NCBI GenBank assembly: GCA_002493395.1
Contig: DKYS01000008.1
Location: forward strand, 1-6,791
Direction of reading: 5' to 3'
DNA: 6,791 bases
Source: Turicibacter sp. UBA7094
GTDB taxonomy: Bacteria > Bacillota_I > Bacilli_A > MOL361 > Turicibacteraceae
Part shown: piece after piece, positions 1-5,529 of the stretch
Position numbering within the stretch: the first letter of the stretch is position 1
How the letters are laid out: each line of letters begins with the position of its first letter
Program-made: the position numbers and the translations under genes
Notes under the pieces: model-generated
What the model was told of the DNA's origin: nothing
What the model saw: the letters and a program-made list of their open reading frames with translations, nothing else
Database searches by the model: none

Positions 1-116
1 TTTTCGTTTCCGAACAACCCTTTGAAAACAAAATCCATCGTCGGGGGTAATAACACAGGTCCCACGTCTTCCTCAGCCCCTTTCACTTGCTTCATTAAAT
101 CATCTAAATTTATCAT
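1..116 (-). CDS. Rpn family recombination-promoting nuclease/putative transposase, N-terminal fragment (cut by window edge)
   Basis: Read on the minus strand from the ATG at 114-116, this gives 38 codons before the window ends. It begins MINLDDLMKQVKG and contains LLPPTMDFVFKGLFGNE at residues 22-38. The pattern (L)xPxxDFVFKxLFG followed by an acidic residue is the usual opening of the Rpn/PD-(D/E)XK transposase-like nuclease family. Known members are DNA endonucleases that stimulate RecA-independent recombination, and they are often mobile or present in many copies. The start is supported by GGAGGA (124-129, minus strand) seven bases upstream. The PD-(D/E)XK catalytic residues lie outside the window, so an intact active site cannot be confirmed. 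The plus-strand frame over the same bases lacks a ribosome site and is a shadow. The family call rests on one short motif. Confidence 0.72.
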   Translation of the reverse strand, partial: MINLDDLMKQVKGAEEDVGPVLLPPTMDFVFKGLFGNE

Positions 117-126
117 TTTATTTTCC

Positions 127-162
127 TCCACTTATTATAACATATTCAAGATGGTGTATCAT
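127..162 (-). promoter_or_regulatory. SigA-like promoter with extended -10 for the Rpn gene, overlapping its ribosome binding site
   Basis: On the minus strand a perfect TATAAT (134-139) is preceded by TGT, an extended -10. A 17-base spacer upstream lies ATGATA (157-162), which matches 4 of 6 bases of TTGACA. Transcription would start around 127-128, inside the GGAGGA at 124-129, so the mRNA leader would be extremely short and might lose part of the Shine-Dalgarno sequence. Either expression is deliberately weak or the box is a chance match in AT-rich DNA. Confidence 0.4.
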
Positions 163-265
163 CTTTCTATCTTACAATACGCATGTAAACGGAGAGTTCC
201 TTTTTTGACTTTAACTATTTTAGCAAAAATATACCTTATTTAATTTAGAAAGATACTGGAAAAAG

Positions 266-468
266 AGGGCCCATGCTTCTTAAAGCCCTACTAACGGAGG
301 AGACATGCTTCGCATGGCAAGGGACCCATTCCTTAGCAATGGAGGAAATGTACGAGCTTCGCTACGTACGCTAGGTGACCACTCCCCACTCAAGGAGGAA
401 TTAAACCGTGTGGGGACCCCATTCCCTAGCAATGGAGGAAGGTTCGCTTTGCTCTCCGCTAGGTGACC
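266..468. repeat. Cluster of GC-rich structured repeats (two full units and one degenerate unit)
   Basis: Two units share conserved arms. Unit A (321-380) and unit B (413-468) both open with GGGACCC(C)ATTCC(T/C)TAGCAATGGAGGAA and both close with CGCTAGGTGACC. The middles differ but can fold: unit A holds GTACGAGC-TTC-GCTACGTAC (350-369) and unit B has GCTTTGC. A degenerate upstream unit (about 266-318) keeps GGAGGA followed by the hairpin CATGC-TTC-GCATG (304-316). Each opening arm also contains CCATT-7-AATGG. The linker (381-412) pairs TCCCCAC with GTGGGGA across the A/B junction. Conserved arms with a variable folding core suggest an interspersed non-coding repeat or small mobile element. 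The minus-strand open frame across it (280-471) has no ribosome site and is translated repeat. Confidence 0.6.
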
Positions 469-469
469 C

Positions 470-699
470 ACTTTCCTTTTTTAAATTAAAATATTATAAT
501 ATGTCTACGATGTTAATCAAAGATTTTCTTTATTTACGCCCTCTGACAGTCACGGGCTATGTAGACGGAATTCGACAGGTGTTTGAAGTGGTAAATTCAA
601 CGATCTCCAAATCTTCAATTTCAGTTAGAAATATCTCCCTTTTTTAGGGTAATCATCTCGCCCTTCTGTCACGATTGGATTTTTAAAAATTGTGAAGTG
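470..699. other. Intergenic stretch with no convincing gene
   Basis: About 230 bases between the structured repeat cluster and the cotO-like promoter. A plus-strand frame from ATG 501 to TAG 647 (48 codons) has no Shine-Dalgarno sequence, only an A/T run upstream. On the minus strand, roughly 640-485, one frame reads EIFLTEIEDLEIVEFTTSN and continues as protein-like text interrupted by three stop codons. This could be a decayed gene remnant, but no family was recognised. TATAAT at 495-500 has no convincing -35 partner. No riboswitch or tRNA structure was recognised. Confidence 0.4.
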
Positions 700-727
700 A
701 CCGCTTTAAAAATTTCTGCATAGATTA
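700..727 (+). promoter_or_regulatory. SigK-like promoter of the cotO-like gene
   Basis: CATAGATTA at 719-727 fits the sigma-K -10 consensus CATANNNTA. An AC dinucleotide (700-701, within GACC) lies 17 bases upstream and fits the sigma-K -35. Transcription would begin near 734-736, just ahead of the ribosome site at 742-750. Sigma K acts in the mother cell late in sporulation and controls many coat genes. The agreement with the coat assignment of the gene, and with a similar box upstream of the cotY/cotZ gene, raises confidence. Confidence 0.55.
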
Positions 728-759
728 TAGTAGGTTAACGCAAGGGAGGTTTGTTTAAG

Positions 760-1482
760 ATGGCGAAATCGAATGAAAAAGGACCATTATTATTTGTAGA
801 TACGACCTATAAAGGATGTGTAGTCACGGAACAAAGTTTTTTTAAGACACCTACTCAAAAGCCAAAAGACATTGTTGCAAAAAATTATGTTCATAATTTT
901 GATCATTTAGAAGAAAGTAGTTTTCAGTCACTTGTTCCAAATAAGGTGACTAACGAGTCAGACGTTTACGAGGAATGTGATGTCGTGACCGATGATTGTC
1001 CCTATGAAACGGTGAATATTATGGTGAATTACTATCAGGATGCGAAGGAAATGCCAACGATGAGTCACCAAACTGACACCGGTAGTGCTGAGGCAGAAGT
1101 TCAAGAAGTCGTCTGCGTTGAAGAAGAGACACTTGATGATGAGGTAGAGAAAGAGGCGACAGTTGAGAGTGATCTGGTTGAAGTGAGTGAGGAGAATTCA
1201 TGTGAATTAATAGAAGAAACGGTTGAGGTGGATGAAGTTTTAGAACAAGACGAGGAGTTGGACGAGAAACAACAAGAAATTTTAACATTTATTCAGGAGT
1301 TAACACACCGACCGATGTTTATGAAAGCTCCAATTGTCCAAATTGTGACAAAAGATGGAACTCAAAAATCGGGAATGATTGAATTAAAAGACGAGCAGCA
1401 TATTACCATCGATAATTTGATGGACGATATCGAAGTGATTCCGGTGAAAGAGATTGAAGGAATTCGTATTCTGCATCTATAA
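760..1482 (+). CDS. cotO: CotO-like spore coat protein
   Basis: This 240-residue protein is probably a mother-cell protein deposited in the outer coat or crust. In Bacillus, CotO depends on CotE and helps assemble the outer layers. Two parts resemble the CotO family as I know it. One is a short N-terminal motif, KGPLLFVDTTY (residues 8-18), like the family's PLLYI-QP start. The other is a C-terminal domain (about 172-240) that runs ILTFIQELTHRPMFMKAPIV, then VTKDGTQKSGMIEL and ends IPVKEIEGIRILHL, parallel to the family's pattern of FL, P-x-x-K, G-x-I and a terminal I-x-x-I. Between them, residues 110-170 are a very acidic E/D/V-rich linker, probably disordered. There are five cysteines. ATG 760 is chosen over in-frame TTG 751 because AAGGGAGGT (742-750) touches the TTG but lies nine bases before the ATG. 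It converges with cotY/cotZ. The family call is by pattern memory; the middle of the protein is unlike anything I recognise. Confidence 0.72.
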   Translation: MAKSNEKGPLLFVDTTYKGCVVTEQSFFKTPTQKPKDIVAKNYVHNFDHLEESSFQSLVPNKVTNESDVYEECDVVTDDCPYETVNIMVNYYQDAKEMPTMSHQTDTGSAEAEVQEVVCVEEETLDDEVEKEATVESDLVEVSEENSCELIEETVEVDEVLEQDEELDEKQQEILTFIQELTHRPMFMKAPIVQIVTKDGTQKSGMIELKDEQHITIDNLMDDIEVIPVKEIEGIRILHL

Positions 1483-1518
1483 AAAGGGTGAATCCAATGA
1501 CGGATTCACTCTTTTTTT
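1483..1518 (+). terminator. Rho-independent terminator after the cotO-like gene
   Basis: The stem GGGTGAATCC / GGATTCACTC (1486-1495 and 1502-1511, one G-T pair) has the loop AATGAC and is followed by seven T. The A run before the stem extends the pairing and overlaps the TAA stop codon. Confidence 0.87.
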
Positions 1519-1580
1519 ACTCAGACAAACTTATTTTTTTCTAGATGTTGATGGGCCGTATTGATTTTTTTATTTCGTTG

Positions 1581-1611
1581 AAAAAGGGCCGTCATTCCTT
1601 TAAGCGGCCCT
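1581..1611 (-). terminator. Rho-independent terminator after the cotY/cotZ gene
   Basis: Read on the minus strand, AGGGCCG and CGGCCCT (1605-1611 and 1585-1591) form a GC-rich stem around a 13-base loop. A run of T (A run 1581-1585 on the plus strand) follows. It lies 17 bases past the cotY/cotZ stop codon and faces the cotO terminator about 60 bases away, so each convergent coat gene has its own terminator. Confidence 0.8.
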
Positions 1612-1627
1612 CTCTAATTCCTTGTTT

Positions 1628-2119
1628 TTATTGACGTGCACAATCACAAACTTCTAAATTGAGGAAAACATCTTCTAGACATTGAATGGCAACGAAGTCA
1701 TTTAAGTTCACAATTAAACATGTACGGGTTGGAACTAATTCACCATGATGTTGATCATAACCGTCATCAAATTCAAATCCACCGTTCATACAACCGTGGT
1801 GTTTTCGCGTCAATGCTCTTAATGTGGCGCAGTTTCCGCAGACATCCTCAACTCGGAAGACAGGAAGCGGCTCTTGGGGACTGTCAGTTAGAAGGGCAGG
1901 CTTAAACGCTTCCCCATTTGGAAGATATAGAATAAAGGGACGTGTATTCGCCCGCGATGTTTCTCCTAAAACAGGGCTATTACAGCGATTGCAACCAATT
2001 TCTGTCGGAACAACAGCTTGTTGTAATCGATTGATAAATCTGACAGTGTCTGCGACACAATTTGCATATTTAGTATTTGAGTTCGTATTTGTGGATGAAG
2101 TACTGCATTCACAACTCAT
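1628..2119 (-). CDS. cotY/cotZ: CotY/CotZ family cysteine-rich spore coat protein
   Basis: This 163-residue protein belongs to the CotY/CotZ/ExsY family, which self-assembles into disulfide-linked sheets forming the spore crust or exosporium basal layer. It has 12 cysteines (residues 3, 5, 21, 43, 46, 94, 97, 110, 134, 147, 158, 160). Family hallmarks appear in order: an N-terminal helix with CVADTVRFINRLQQAV (21-36); the pair CNRC (43-46); PFILYLPNGEAFKP (61-74); FRVEDVCGNCATLRAL (88-103); CLIVNLNDFVAIQCLED (134-150). Length is normal for the family. The N-terminal S/T/N-rich segment and the C-terminal CDCARQ are variable. The start ATG at 2117-2119 has GGAGGTGAT upstream (GGAGG at 2127-2131, seven-base spacing). 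It stands alone, convergent with the cotO-like gene and divergent from the carboxypeptidase, with a SigK-like promoter. The sequence alone does not say whether it is the CotY or the CotZ counterpart. Confidence 0.92.
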   Translation of the reverse strand: MSCECSTSSTNTNSNTKYANCVADTVRFINRLQQAVVPTEIGCNRCNSPVLGETSRANTRPFILYLPNGEAFKPALLTDSPQEPLPVFRVEDVCGNCATLRALTRKHHGCMNGGFEFDDGYDQHHGELVPTRTCLIVNLNDFVAIQCLEDVFLNLEVCDCARQ

Positions 2120-2142
2120 ATCATCACCTCCAGGTACATGAT

Positions 2143-2169
2143 TAGTTTATGTGAAATTTAGAATTGCGT
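2143..2169 (-). promoter_or_regulatory. SigK-like promoter of the cotY/cotZ gene
   Basis: On the minus strand CATAAACTA (2143-2151) matches the sigma-K -10 CATANNNTA exactly. AC (2168-2169) sits 16 bases upstream as the -35. Transcription would start near 2136, leaving room for the GGAGGTGAT ribosome site. It is the second box of this type in the window, again directly before a coat gene. Confidence 0.6.
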
Positions 2170-2224
2170 TTGGTTAAAACACCCAAATTAATACAACATT
2201 TGTGAGAGTAATTGTTAAATTTAG

Positions 2225-2253
2225 GTTTATTTTTAAAAAGATGGTACATACTA
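2225..2253 (+). promoter_or_regulatory. Possible SigG-like promoter of the carboxypeptidase gene (weak)
   Basis: CATACTA at 2247-2253 fits the sigma-G -10 pattern CATNNTA. GTTTA (2225-2229) lies 17 bases upstream and is one base from the -35 pattern GNATA. No better SigA promoter (TTGACA/TATAAT) is visible in the divergent intergenic region. If real, it would place the carboxypeptidase in the forespore. The match is short and could be chance. Confidence 0.25.
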
Positions 2254-2282
2254 AGAAAGATTTAAAAAGGGGTGAATATTAA

Positions 2283-4043
2283 ATGCAAAAAATATTGGTT
2301 CCAGTTGGGGTCGCTGCCTTATTTGGGTGTGGCGTCTTTTTTTACTCTTACATGATGAGCGATGAAATGGTATTAAGGCGCCTTGGTTATGATCGCTCAC
2401 TCATTCAAGAGTTAGTCGATAAGCAACCAGATTTAGTGCAAGATTTAATTGATGATCATCGAAATTATCAAGATCTTGAATCGTATTTAGAAGTTTCTGG
2501 CTTTAATTATGATTGTTATGACTCTTATGTTCAACTTTCAGAGCACTATAAAGAACTCGAAGCCAGTGACGTCGTTTATTTAGCAACGTTTCTCGATCAT
2601 GTGTTCTTCCCGACACTATTACAACAAGGGTATGAAGAGGAGACCATTGAGAGTTGGTTTTCAGATCCAAAATTTAAATCGTATGTTGAGTCGGTTGACG
2701 TGCTGACACTCAATCGCTTTTTAAATTATGCAAGGGAGACGAAAAAAGATGTCATGACCTTGCTTAGTTATGTTAACTATGAAAAAGAAAATGTGACACT
2801 GAAACCAGAAGAAGTTGTGACAACGGTGGATGACTATCAGGAAGTGGTCTTACCAGGATTAAAAGAAAAAGGGTATGCCCCAGAAGATATTGAAAAATTA
2901 TTTCAACAGTTTGGTTTAGAAAATTTGAAATCGTTAATGGAGACGACGATTAAGCCTGATCAAGCGCTTGAATTAATGAAATCAAGTAGTTTTGATCCCT
3001 CTAATTTTTCAATCTATGATGAAATCTTAAATCTTGAGAAAGAGTATTCCGTGACTTATGCGTTGCAGTATGCGAAGTATCCGAATGTTAAAACGAATTT
3101 TTATCAAGACATTGTGCCAACACCGAACGTGGATAGTGTGCTTGTTTTAGTCAATCAAAATTATCAATTAACGGAATCGTATACACCCACAGACTTTGTT
3201 CCTGTTGATGTTCCGTTAACAGAAAACGCATTGATGAATACAAACTATTTACGACGTGATGCAGCAGATGCGACAGAGCAATTATTTGCCAAAGCAAAAG
3301 AAGCGGGATATGAATTAACCTTACGAACGGGGTATATTTCTTATAGTGTGCAAAAAAATTTATATGACCAAGATGTTTATGAGATGGGACTTGAATATGC
3401 GGACGCTTTTAATAGTCGCCCTGGGCATAGTGAACATCAAACGGGTCTAGCGATCGATATTACAACGCCGACCATCAACAATGAATTATCTGTTGAATTT
3501 GCAAATACCGAAGAAGGAAAGTGGGTCTTAGAACATGCCCATGAATACGGATTTATTTTACGTTATCCTGAAAATCGCGAATCAGAGGTTGGTTATTTTT
3601 ATGAACCTTACCACCTTCGTTATGTTGGAGTTGAGGCAGCGACTGAAATTCATGACAAAGATTGGACACTAGAAGACTATGTTTTAAATTACGGATTACT
3701 CGATCAAGACTCAGCCAAACAAGAGAACGAAAATGAGACGGGAACCGTAGAAGATAAAAACAAATCAGAAAATCGTAATCAAGATGAAGAGCAGTCGGAT
3801 GATTTAAATCAAGACGAGGAGGAAGTCGAGTCACCTGATCAAAAAGAATCTGATCAACCATCAACAGAAAATTCAAGTGAGACGGAGGAGTCGCAAGAAG
3901 ATTCTTCTTTAGATGAAAAAAATGAGCCGAGTGAGGGATCTGACCAATCAGACGATGATTCATCAGTTAATGAGAGTCAAGATAAGCAACAGGCGATTCA
4001 AGAAGATAGCGAGTTGAATAATCAGGAAAAATACGAATTATAG
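2283..4043 (+). CDS. Membrane-anchored VanY-type D-alanyl-D-alanine carboxypeptidase (peptidase M15B) with N-terminal repeats and acidic tail
   Basis: This zinc D,D-carboxypeptidase trims the terminal D-Ala from peptidoglycan stem peptides outside the membrane. The 586-residue protein starts with an uncleaved-looking membrane anchor (residues 4-25). Residues 31-273 form three units of 81 residues, each opening with a GY-x4-I helix (GY at 35, 116, 197). The catalytic domain (about 280-455) has LRTGYISYSVQ, then SEHQTGLAID, giving zinc ligands H385 and D392, then EPYHLRYVG, giving catalytic E441 and zinc ligand H444. All M15B catalytic residues are therefore present. The last 111 residues are a disordered D/E/S/N/Q tail with 41 acidic residues and no LPXTG or second membrane segment. 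Usual VanY proteins are roughly 250-300 residues, so both flanks are additions. The ATG has AAGGGGTGA seven bases upstream. It is monocistronic, divergent from cotY/cotZ, and closed by its own terminator. The enzyme assignment is firm; the biological role (vegetative wall or spore cortex) is open. Confidence 0.93.
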   Translation: MQKILVPVGVAALFGCGVFFYSYMMSDEMVLRRLGYDRSLIQELVDKQPDLVQDLIDDHRNYQDLESYLEVSGFNYDCYDSYVQLSEHYKELEASDVVYLATFLDHVFFPTLLQQGYEEETIESWFSDPKFKSYVESVDVLTLNRFLNYARETKKDVMTLLSYVNYEKENVTLKPEEVVTTVDDYQEVVLPGLKEKGYAPEDIEKLFQQFGLENLKSLMETTIKPDQALELMKSSSFDPSNFSIYDEILNLEKEYSVTYALQYAKYPNVKTNFYQDIVPTPNVDSVLVLVNQNYQLTESYTPTDFVPVDVPLTENALMNTNYLRRDAADATEQLFAKAKEAGYELTLRTGYISYSVQKNLYDQDVYEMGLEYADAFNSRPGHSEHQTGLAIDITTPTINNELSVEFANTEEGKWVLEHAHEYGFILRYPENRESEVGYFYEPYHLRYVGVEAATEIHDKDWTLEDYVLNYGLLDQDSAKQENENETGTVEDKNKSENRNQDEEQSDDLNQDEEEVESPDQKESDQPSTENSSETEESQEDSSLDEKNEPSEGSDQSDDDSSVNESQDKQQAIQEDSELNNQEKYEL

Positions 4044-4056
4044 CGTGTAATCAGTA

Positions 4057-4088
4057 AAAAGAGTGAGAATTCTCACTCTTTTATTTCC
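4057..4088 (+). terminator. Rho-independent terminator after the carboxypeptidase gene
   Basis: A perfect 26-base palindrome (4057-4082) is centred on GAATTC with arms AAAAGAGTGAGAA / TTCTCACTCTTTT, and the T-rich TTTTATTT follows. It begins 13 bases after the TAG stop. The symmetric A and T tracts could also let it work on the opposite strand. Confidence 0.9.
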
Positions 4089-4236
4089 TAAAAACCGTGC
4101 GTTTTTTTGTCGGGAAATAGGTGTCGTTTTAAAGCTTTCGAGAAATGTGTCGGGAAATGAAATGTCGATATTTATCGGTAGTTGATAAAGTCGGGAAATG
4201 ATCAAAAAAGAGATGTCGAAAAGTTAGGAAATAAAA
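4079..4236. repeat. Intergenic element: three GTCGGGAAAT repeats about 40 bp apart inside a 13-bp inverted repeat
   Basis: GTCGGGAAATAG (4109-4120) and two exact copies of GTCGGGAAATGA (4149-4160 and 4190-4201) start 40 and 41 bases apart. Each is followed downstream by TGTCG (4122-4126, 4163-4167, 4214-4218). A poorer fourth copy, GTTAGGAAATAA, is at 4223-4234. The block is enclosed by TTTTATTTCCTAA (4079-4091) and its exact reverse complement TTAGGAAATAAAA (4224-4236). The left arm overlaps the T tract of the carboxypeptidase terminator. No ribosome site or real gene lies within. It could be a small interspersed or mobile repeat, or an array of protein-binding sites with about four helical turns between sites. 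I do not recognise the family. Confidence 0.5.
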
Positions 4237-4316
4237 ATCATCCTAAAAATTTGAAAAATAATGTTGATGGTTAGCGAGAGGTTGCTTAAATGGAGGAATT
4301 ACGTTAAAAGGAAATA

Positions 4317-4344
4317 AAAAAGCTCCTAAATAAAGGAGCTTTTT
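4317..4344. terminator. Bidirectional terminator, mainly serving the exonuclease gene
   Basis: AAAAAGCTCCT (4317-4327) pairs perfectly with AGGAGCTTTTT (4334-4344) around a six-base loop. On the minus strand the run is TTTTTTATTT, 28 bases after the exonuclease stop. On the plus strand TTTTTGTTTTG follows, so it can stop readthrough from either side. Confidence 0.85.
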
Positions 4345-4371
4345 GTTTTGTATCAGAAGGGAAGGGGGGAA

Positions 4372-5304
4372 CTAATAGTTTGAATCCCCCTTTAAAATAG
4401 CGAGAAATTCTTTTTCGTTCAGAAACAGGATGTCTTGTCCGTAATAAACGAGCGTTATGGCCTTTTTTAGTTTGGTACTCATTTCATCAGGAGTGAGCTG
4501 ATCAATTGGTTGCCCGCCCACGATAAGAATTTGAGTTTTCTTGGTGATAGAATTTCCGACGGTCCCACCCAGGTGTCCAATAAGGGCAATGGCCTCTGTT
4601 CGGGTTAGCGATTGAAGGGGACCTGTCAGCACAACGGTCTTATTTTTAAAAAAGTCAGTTGAATGATTAGAAAATGGAAGGGTAGCTGGAAGAGGATTGG
4701 TTTTAGAGGTGACCATCGGGCGACTTCTTTTGGGCGCACGATAACCTAAATCGTACACTTGTCCGGGAGTAATCCCTGTTTGATGAAAGAGGTGATGAAT
4801 GGAGTGAGACGTTAGCTCTTCTCCGACCGTTAGTAAAATGTTCGCACAAGCAATAGCATCAGCTAGGGCATGGTGATGATTCAACGCAAACCCTAAATGG
4901 TGGCTGATGGTGTTTAATTTGGCATTTTGAAGCATCGGAAAGTAGTTTTTACTTAAGAGCATACTACAACAATAGTCAAAATGAGGGTAAGGCAGGTGAT
5001 AAGCGTCAAGCATCGCTCGAAGGACACTGATATCGAAAGAGGCATTATGAGCAACAATGAATTGATTTTCGAAGAGGGGGCGAATGTCTAACCAGAGGTC
5101 ATTGAACTCCCTTTCGTTTTTAACGTCAGTTGCCCGGATTCCGTGAATGCGAGTATTCATCGGATTGAATCGGAGTTCTTTAGGTTTGATTAAATAGTAG
5201 CGTTTGTCAACGATTTGGCCCTCTTTAACGATCACTAGACCGAGGGAGCACGCGCTTGCGCGCTTTTCATTGGCAGTTTCAAAATCGATTGCGATAAAGT
5301 TCAT
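4372..5304 (-). CDS. DEDDh-family 3'-5' exonuclease (DnaQ-like) with C-terminal BRCT domain
   Basis: This 310-residue protein fuses a DnaQ-type exonuclease to a BRCT domain. Exonuclease domain (residues 1-162): Exo I is IAIDFETA (D7, E9), Exo II is AHNASFD (D91), Exo III is HHALADA (H144, D149), so the whole DEDDh two-metal site is present. Residues 185-217 are a basic/proline linker. The BRCT domain (about 218-303) starts FFKNKTVVLTGPL, has the GG turn (246-247) and continues KKTQILIVGG, as in DNA ligase NAD-type and related BRCTs. Such proteins are cytoplasmic and probably act in DNA repair or proofreading; the substrate is unknown. A TTG at 5343 opens the same frame earlier, but AAAGGAG followed by ACGATGATG makes the second ATG (5302-5304, six bases after GGAG) the best start. 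It is transcribed alone, ending at a strong terminator. No clear promoter is visible; TATAAC near 5324 lacks a good -35. Confidence 0.93.
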   Translation of the reverse strand: MNFIAIDFETANEKRASACSLGLVIVKEGQIVDKRYYLIKPKELRFNPMNTRIHGIRATDVKNEREFNDLWLDIRPLFENQFIVAHNASFDISVLRAMLDAYHLPYPHFDYCCSMLLSKNYFPMLQNAKLNTISHHLGFALNHHHALADAIACANILLTVGEELTSHSIHHLFHQTGITPGQVYDLGYRAPKRSRPMVTSKTNPLPATLPFSNHSTDFFKNKTVVLTGPLQSLTRTEAIALIGHLGGTVGNSITKKTQILIVGGQPIDQLTPDEMSTKLKKAITLVYYGQDILFLNEKEFLAILKGDSNY

Positions 5305-5467
5305 CATCGTCTCCTTTGTAGTTATAATAAATGGGATAAGCAAAAGATTAACATAAAAAGGGGAAAAGTCATAGTGAAAGTGAATATTTTGTCAGTTAGG
5401 AAAGATAAAATGTTGGCGATAAAAGGAAAGGGGTAAATAAATGGAAGGTTTCAACGAGAGGTTGTTT

Positions 5468-5496
5468 GAATAAGGAAAGCTTTCGCCTCATATATT
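5468..5496 (+). promoter_or_regulatory. SigE-like promoter of the VWA gene
   Basis: GAATAAG (5468-5474), then a 14-base spacer, then CATATATT (5489-5496), fits the sigma-E pattern KMATATT-N14-CATACANT at the key ATA and CATA positions. The spacer contains the perfect 10-base palindrome GAAAGCTTTC (5475-5484), a possible operator. Transcription would start near 5503, before the ribosome site at 5516-5521. Sigma E is the early mother-cell factor. The match is suggestive only. Confidence 0.35.
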
Positions 5497-5529
5497 GAGT
5501 AACAATGAGTAAATGAGGGGGAACAGAGG

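Noticed and set aside
280..471. Minus-strand open frame of 63 codons over the repeat cluster
   Set aside because: It is a translation of the repeat arms (PPLLGNG and PPLLRNG recur), with no ribosome site; better explained as non-coding repeat.
408..647. Plus-strand open frame of 79 codons, or 48 codons from ATG 501
   Set aside because: It begins inside the structured repeat, has no Shine-Dalgarno site at either ATG, and its product resembles no family I know.
537..673. Similar motifs CGCCCTCTGACAGTCACG and CGCCCTTCTGTCACG
   Set aside because: There are only two copies, they need a three-base gap, and no symmetry or regulated gene is attached; probably chance.
1019..1288. Minus-strand open frame opposite the cotO-like gene
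   Set aside because: It is antisense to the acidic GAA/GAG-rich linker, giving a leucine/proline/serine-rich shadow without a ribosome site.
1824..2141. Plus-strand open frames opposite cotY/cotZ
   Set aside because: The minus strand encodes a clear CotY/CotZ protein with ribosome site, promoter and terminator; the plus frames are shadows.
3553..3963. Minus-strand open frame opposite the carboxypeptidase C-terminus
   Set aside because: Its opposite strand encodes the catalytic EPYHLR motif and acidic tail; no start signal is visible on the minus strand.
4145..4201. Small frame beginning MCREMKCRYLSVV
   Set aside because: It has 18 codons, no ribosome site, and is made of the GTCGGGAAATGA repeat; not a gene.
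5441..5473. Ten-codon frame MEGFNERLFE with AAGGAAAGGGG upstream
   Set aside because: It looked like a leader peptide for the VWA gene, but it overlaps the putative -35 box and has no attenuator structure after it.
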